Shown here: positions 61,175 through 64,000 of the stretch, one piece after another | Layout of the letters: every line of letters starts with the position of its first letter | Numbering within the stretch: position 1 is the stretch's first letter | NCBI GenBank assembly: GCA_002841495.1 | Contig: PGZV01000003.1 | Location: 62,001 to 126,000, forward strand | DNA length: 64,000 bases | DNA from: Firmicutes bacterium HGW-Firmicutes-2 | GTDB taxonomy: Bacteria; Bacillota; Clostridia; Lachnospirales; Vallitaleaceae | Reading direction: 5' to 3' | The notes under the pieces: model-generated | The model's input: only the letters and a program-made list of their open reading frames with translations | What the model was told of the DNA's origin: nothing | Databases searched by the model: none | Position numbers and translations under genes: made by a program

Positions 61175-61621
61175 CTATAACAGTTCATTTTTCTTCAACA
61201 CATCAATAATAGCTTGAGCATTTGTCGCTTCTGTCAGTTCACTTCGAAATTCTTCTTTCATTAGCCTTCTAGATAGTTTTGCCAATATCTGCAAATGGGT
61301 ACTGCCTGCTTCTTTTTCAGGTACACCAATCATGAATACATGATCAACAGGTTCTCCATCAAGCGCATTCCAATCCACTTTCTCTACACGACCATACATT
61401 AAGAATGGTTCCGTTACCGCATCTGTTTTTCCATGGGGTATAGCTACATGAAAACCAACAGCAGTGGAATATTCTTCTTCTCGCTTTAATACGGCTGCTA
61501 CATACTGGGCTTTGTCAGCAATCCTTCCGACAGAAAGCGCAACCTCCGCCAATTCCTCTATAACACCTTCTTTTGTTTTTTGTTGCACAGGTATAACAAT
61601 CAATTCTTCATTTATTAACAT
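61175..61621 (-). CDS. PTS fructose EIIA component
   Basis: 148 residues, a stand-alone EIIA of the fructose/mannitol family. Phospho-His63 in VGFHVAIPHGKTDAV, plus VFMIGVPEKEAGSTHLQILAKLSRRL. It takes phosphate from HPr and passes it to Cys9 of the IIB domain of FruA. AGGAGG precedes the ATG; fruR follows after 8 bases. Confidence 0.94.
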   Translation of the reverse strand: MLINEELIVIPVQQKTKEGVIEELAEVALSVGRIADKAQYVAAVLKREEEYSTAVGFHVAIPHGKTDAVTEPFLMYGRVEKVDWNALDGEPVDHVFMIGVPEKEAGSTHLQILAKLSRRLMKEEFRSELTEATNAQAIIDVLKKNELL

Positions 61622-61631
61622 AATCTTCCTC

Positions 61632-63284
61632 CTAGCTTTTTATAGTTTGTTGTGCATATATCTTAAGTTCTTCATAGTTTGAGCTGATAATAACTTCCTT
61701 TACATAAGGAATCATAGACGGGCTTACTGATAATTCATCGACGCCAAGTCCTATAAGAATTTTGGCTGCTTCAACATCACTGGCCATTTCACCACATATA
61801 CCAACTTTGACACCTTTTGGCTTACATCCTTGAACCACATGATTAATCATACGTATAATGCTGATATTAAAAGCATCGTATAAATACGCCACTTCCGGAT
61901 TCAATCGATCGACGGCTAAAGTATATTGACATAAATCGTTGGTACCAATCGATACAAAATCCACATGTTCTGACAATAAATCAATGGCAAATACCGCGGA
62001 TGGTATTTCAATCATAATACCTACCGGAATATTTTCATTATAAGCTTGGTTTTCCGCTTCCAAGGATTTCTTTGCTTCTTCAAGACATTTTTTTGCTTCT
62101 ATTAATTCTTCAAGTGAACCAATCATAGGAAACATGATTTTAATCGGATAGGCTACACTAAGTTTTAGTATCGCTCTCAGTTGTGTTTTGAAGATTTCCT
62201 TGTTTTTAAGACAAAACCGGATGGCCCTAAGACCTAAAAATGGGTTTTCTTCTTTTGGAAACGTGAAGTAAGGCAATGTTTTATCCCCACCAATGTCTAA
62301 TGTTCGAATAATCACTTCCCCATTGACATTTTTTGCTATACTTTCATAGGTCGTATACTGTTCTTCTTCCGTCGGCCAATCCTTGCTGTTCATATAAACC
62401 AATTCTGTTCTAAGAAGTCCGACACCAAAACCACCATGTTCTACAATGGATAGTGCTTCTTCTGCCGAACCAACATTACCAAAAAGCTCAATATGTCTAT
62501 AATCTTTAGTTATGGCTTCCACTTTTACCAATTCTTTTAAACGTTTCTGATGTAAAGCTTCTTCTCTGACTTTTTCTCTATAAATCTCTCGTTCAGCATC
62601 TGTTGGATCAACGAGTATTTTTATCGTTACTGTATCAAGAACCACTGATTTGCCGTTTAGGATCGGATCTTCTTTGTAACCCACAATGGTTGGTATACCT
62701 TTTGCTTTTGCCACTATGGCGCTGTGGCTGGTTATACTGCCTTCACTTAAAACAATACCCTTAACCCAATTGTTTAAATGTATGGTTTCAGATGGGCTTA
62801 GATCTTTTGCAAATAAAATTGTATCTTCATTGATGTTGTCTAGGGGATTGTCGGATAGCCCTAATATGTTTTTTATTAAACCTTCCATGACATCTTCTAT
62901 GTCTCTCGCACGTTCCCTGATATAAAGATCTTCAAGTGCACTTAGCATCCCAACATAAAAGTTTTTTGCTTCATCTATGGATGCTACTAGATTCATCTTT
63001 TTTTCAACAATATTTTTGCGAATACGACTGGTTAATTCAGGATCGTTTAAAATCTCGATATGTGCAGAAAAAATCTGGCTTTCAGAGGCACCAATGGTCT
63101 CTTCCACATGCTTCATATGTGCTTCTAATGATGTCTTTTGATTGCCGATGGCAATATTAAGTTTATCAAGTGTACTTTCTATCTCGTTTTCTCCAATCAT
63201 CTCTTCTGGTATGATGATGGACTCAATCTCATAATTGAAAGCTTTACCTATGCCTACACCTTTAAATACTGATACTCCTATCAC
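61632..63284 (-). CDS. ptsI: PTS enzyme I (phosphoenolpyruvate-protein phosphotransferase)
   Basis: 550 residues. N-terminal GVSVFKGVGIGKAF, HPr-binding helices, phospho-His in VLSEGSITSHSAIVAKAKGIPTIVG, then the PEP-binding barrel with GFGVGLLRTELVYMNS, IRTLDIGGDKTLPYF, FLGLRAIRFCL, IMIEIPSAV, SIGTNDLCQY and VGICGEMASD (catalytic Cys). It transfers phosphate from PEP to HPr. First gene of the operon. A GTG start eight bases after AAAGGA is chosen; the ATG three codons earlier adjoins that site. Confidence 0.95.
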   Translation of the reverse strand: MIGVSVFKGVGIGKAFNYEIESIIIPEEMIGENEIESTLDKLNIAIGNQKTSLEAHMKHVEETIGASESQIFSAHIEILNDPELTSRIRKNIVEKKMNLVASIDEAKNFYVGMLSALEDLYIRERARDIEDVMEGLIKNILGLSDNPLDNINEDTILFAKDLSPSETIHLNNWVKGIVLSEGSITSHSAIVAKAKGIPTIVGYKEDPILNGKSVVLDTVTIKILVDPTDAEREIYREKVREEALHQKRLKELVKVEAITKDYRHIELFGNVGSAEEALSIVEHGGFGVGLLRTELVYMNSKDWPTEEEQYTTYESIAKNVNGEVIIRTLDIGGDKTLPYFTFPKEENPFLGLRAIRFCLKNKEIFKTQLRAILKLSVAYPIKIMFPMIGSLEELIEAKKCLEEAKKSLEAENQAYNENIPVGIMIEIPSAVFAIDLLSEHVDFVSIGTNDLCQYTLAVDRLNPEVAYLYDAFNISIIRMINHVVQGCKPKGVKVGICGEMASDVEAAKILIGLGVDELSVSPSMIPYVKEVIISSNYEELKIYAQQTIKS

Positions 63285-63313
63285 AGCAAACATCCTTTCT
63301 ATTAATTGACTTC

Positions 63314-63342
63314 ATCATAACATCTCGCTCAAAAACAATCAA
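63314..63342 (-). promoter_or_regulatory. Promoter of the fructose PTS operon
   Basis: Minus strand: TTGATT (63337-63342), 17-base spacer, TATGAT (63314-63319), with about 28 bases to the GTG start of ptsI. No catabolite-response element was recognised with certainty. Confidence 0.6.
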
Positions 63343-63420
63343 TATCAGTCATGCATTTTTGGCGATTTGACTGTTTTATACCTTTTTACTTAGTAAATCT
63401 GTGCTTTAAGGTAATCATAC

Positions 63421-63469
63421 AAACAAAAAACAATCATATTCACTCATCAAATATGATTGTTTTTTGTTT
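63421..63469 (-). terminator. Terminator of the PEP-binding protein gene
   Basis: Perfect 19-bp stem (63421-63439 with 63451-63469; AAACAAAAAACAATCATAT and complement) with an 11-base loop, 36 bases after the stop codon. Confidence 0.9.
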
Positions 63470-63504
63470 ATATGGACATTTAATAAAAAATAATGTTATA
63501 AGTC

Positions 63505-64000
63505 TTACAAACAGATCAGCTGTTGTGATACAATATCTGAATACAGTTCCAAAGGCTCCATATGTGCAACATGAATCACATCTTCCCATTTTTCAGAATT
63601 GCTTAATACCGTTGAAAGTTGATTTTCTTTGGTTATAACTTGATCCATATTAAGTAGAACTTCATCATTACCCTCGAATAAAGCAATATAAAATATTCCG
63701 GTCTCAACGATATCTTGAAAGAAATGGCTACCGTAAGACAGTTCAGGCATAAAACCTGCTTCAATGGATGCCATCTCACAAACAACAGACATATGACAAA
63801 GTTCTTGAAAGTTAAGAGGAACACCAAGGGATGGTGTGGTTGTTCCAAATCTACCGGGTCCCATAAGCATAGCCGATTTACCTTTTAAAGCTTTATTGAT
63901 TTGGCCGATTTGTCTTGCTAATTCATATTTTTTTTGCTCTGTTAATTCAAGATAGGCTTTAGGCTTAATGTAAACTACATATTCTATGGGCAAGTGAACA
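63505..64000 (-). CDS. PEP/pyruvate-binding domain protein, C-terminal part (runs off window)
   Basis: About 165 residues of the carboxyl end. MLMGPGRFGTTTPSLGVPL, CEMASIEAGFMPELSYGSHFFQDIVE and FYIALFEGND are typical of the C-terminal region of PEP/pyruvate-binding (PPDK_N-related) proteins in Clostridia. The frame is open through 64000, so the apparent start at a TTG near 63993 is an artefact of the edge. The ATP-binding and phospho-His regions are outside the window, so enzyme activity cannot be assigned. Confidence 0.75.
   Translation of the reverse strand, partial: VHLPIEYVVYIKPKAYLELTEQKKYELARQIGQINKALKGKSAMLMGPGRFGTTTPSLGVPLNFQELCHMSVVCEMASIEAGFMPELSYGSHFFQDIVETGIFYIALFEGNDEVLLNMDQVITKENQLSTVLSNSEKWEDVIHVAHMEPLELYSDIVSQQLICL

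Overview
The window looks like a chromosomal segment of a low-GC, spore-associated member of the Firmicutes (class Clostridia). The evidence is the strong AGGAGG-type ribosome binding sites, a SleB-type cortex hydrolase, a YesM/YesN-type two-component pair, a Ser46-type HPr, GlpP, FtsEX and several lipobox binding proteins. A Lachnospirales-type host is my best guess, but genus cannot be read from the sequence. Almost all genes lie on the minus strand. The plus-strand exceptions are a transposase (11.9-13.0 kb), a DEAD-box helicase (31.3-32.5 kb), a two-gene ATP-grasp cassette (35.6-38.0 kb) and a GntR-ABC cassette (50.3-52.3 kb). No rRNA, tRNA, CRISPR array or prophage was seen.

Layout, left to right. 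0-2 kb: 5' part of a beta-galactosidase gene running off the edge, cutA, and a SleB-type hydrolase. 2.2-11.3 kb: a nine-gene minus-strand cluster, transcribed from a rhodanese through a GltD-like Fe-S flavoprotein, a CCG-domain protein, a VTT/TVP38 membrane protein, a lipoprotein binding protein, two permeases and an ATPase to a CDP-alcohol phosphatidyltransferase. Its content strongly recalls the uncharacterised ydjXYZ-ynjABCDEF cluster of E. coli and is the best candidate here for an undescribed pathway. 11.3-13.3 kb: zinc-ribbon transposase followed by a 125-bp tandem repeat. 13.3-23 kb: tcdA, a YesMN-like sensor/regulator pair with a membrane-anchored binding protein, and an Rbs-type sugar ABC transporter. 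23-31 kb: an HD-GYP receptor and an oligopeptide ABC operon whose oppD carries a small deletion and frameshift. 31-38 kb: helicase, FtsEX with a peptidase-less coiled-coil partner, a 51-residue small gene and the ATP-grasp pair.

38-44.6 kb: a glycerol regulon (GlpP, two small membrane proteins probably forming a glycerol transporter, glycerol kinase, and a three-part glycerol-3-phosphate dehydrogenase) with terminators in places where GlpP antitermination could act. 45-50 kb: DJ-1/PfpI protein, glycosyltransferase, Ldh-family dehydrogenase, DUF454 and DUF1576 membrane proteins. 50.3-52.3 kb: YtrA-like regulator with an ABC exporter. 52.4-57.7 kb: phosphate uptake operon pstSCAB with PHO-box-like repeats, no phoU, followed by an ArsR regulator and a phosphoesterase. 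57.7-63.3 kb: a self-contained fructose PTS operon (EI, EIIA, FruR, FruK, EIIBC, HPr). 63.5 kb to the edge: 3' part of a PEP/pyruvate-binding protein.

Two families of short dispersed repeats occupy intergenic spaces. One is MITE-like, with terminal inverted repeats and apparent 6-bp target duplications (26.4 and 31.0 kb, fragment at 11.8 kb). The other is a hairpin-rich repeat (13.0, 22.9 and 31.2 kb).
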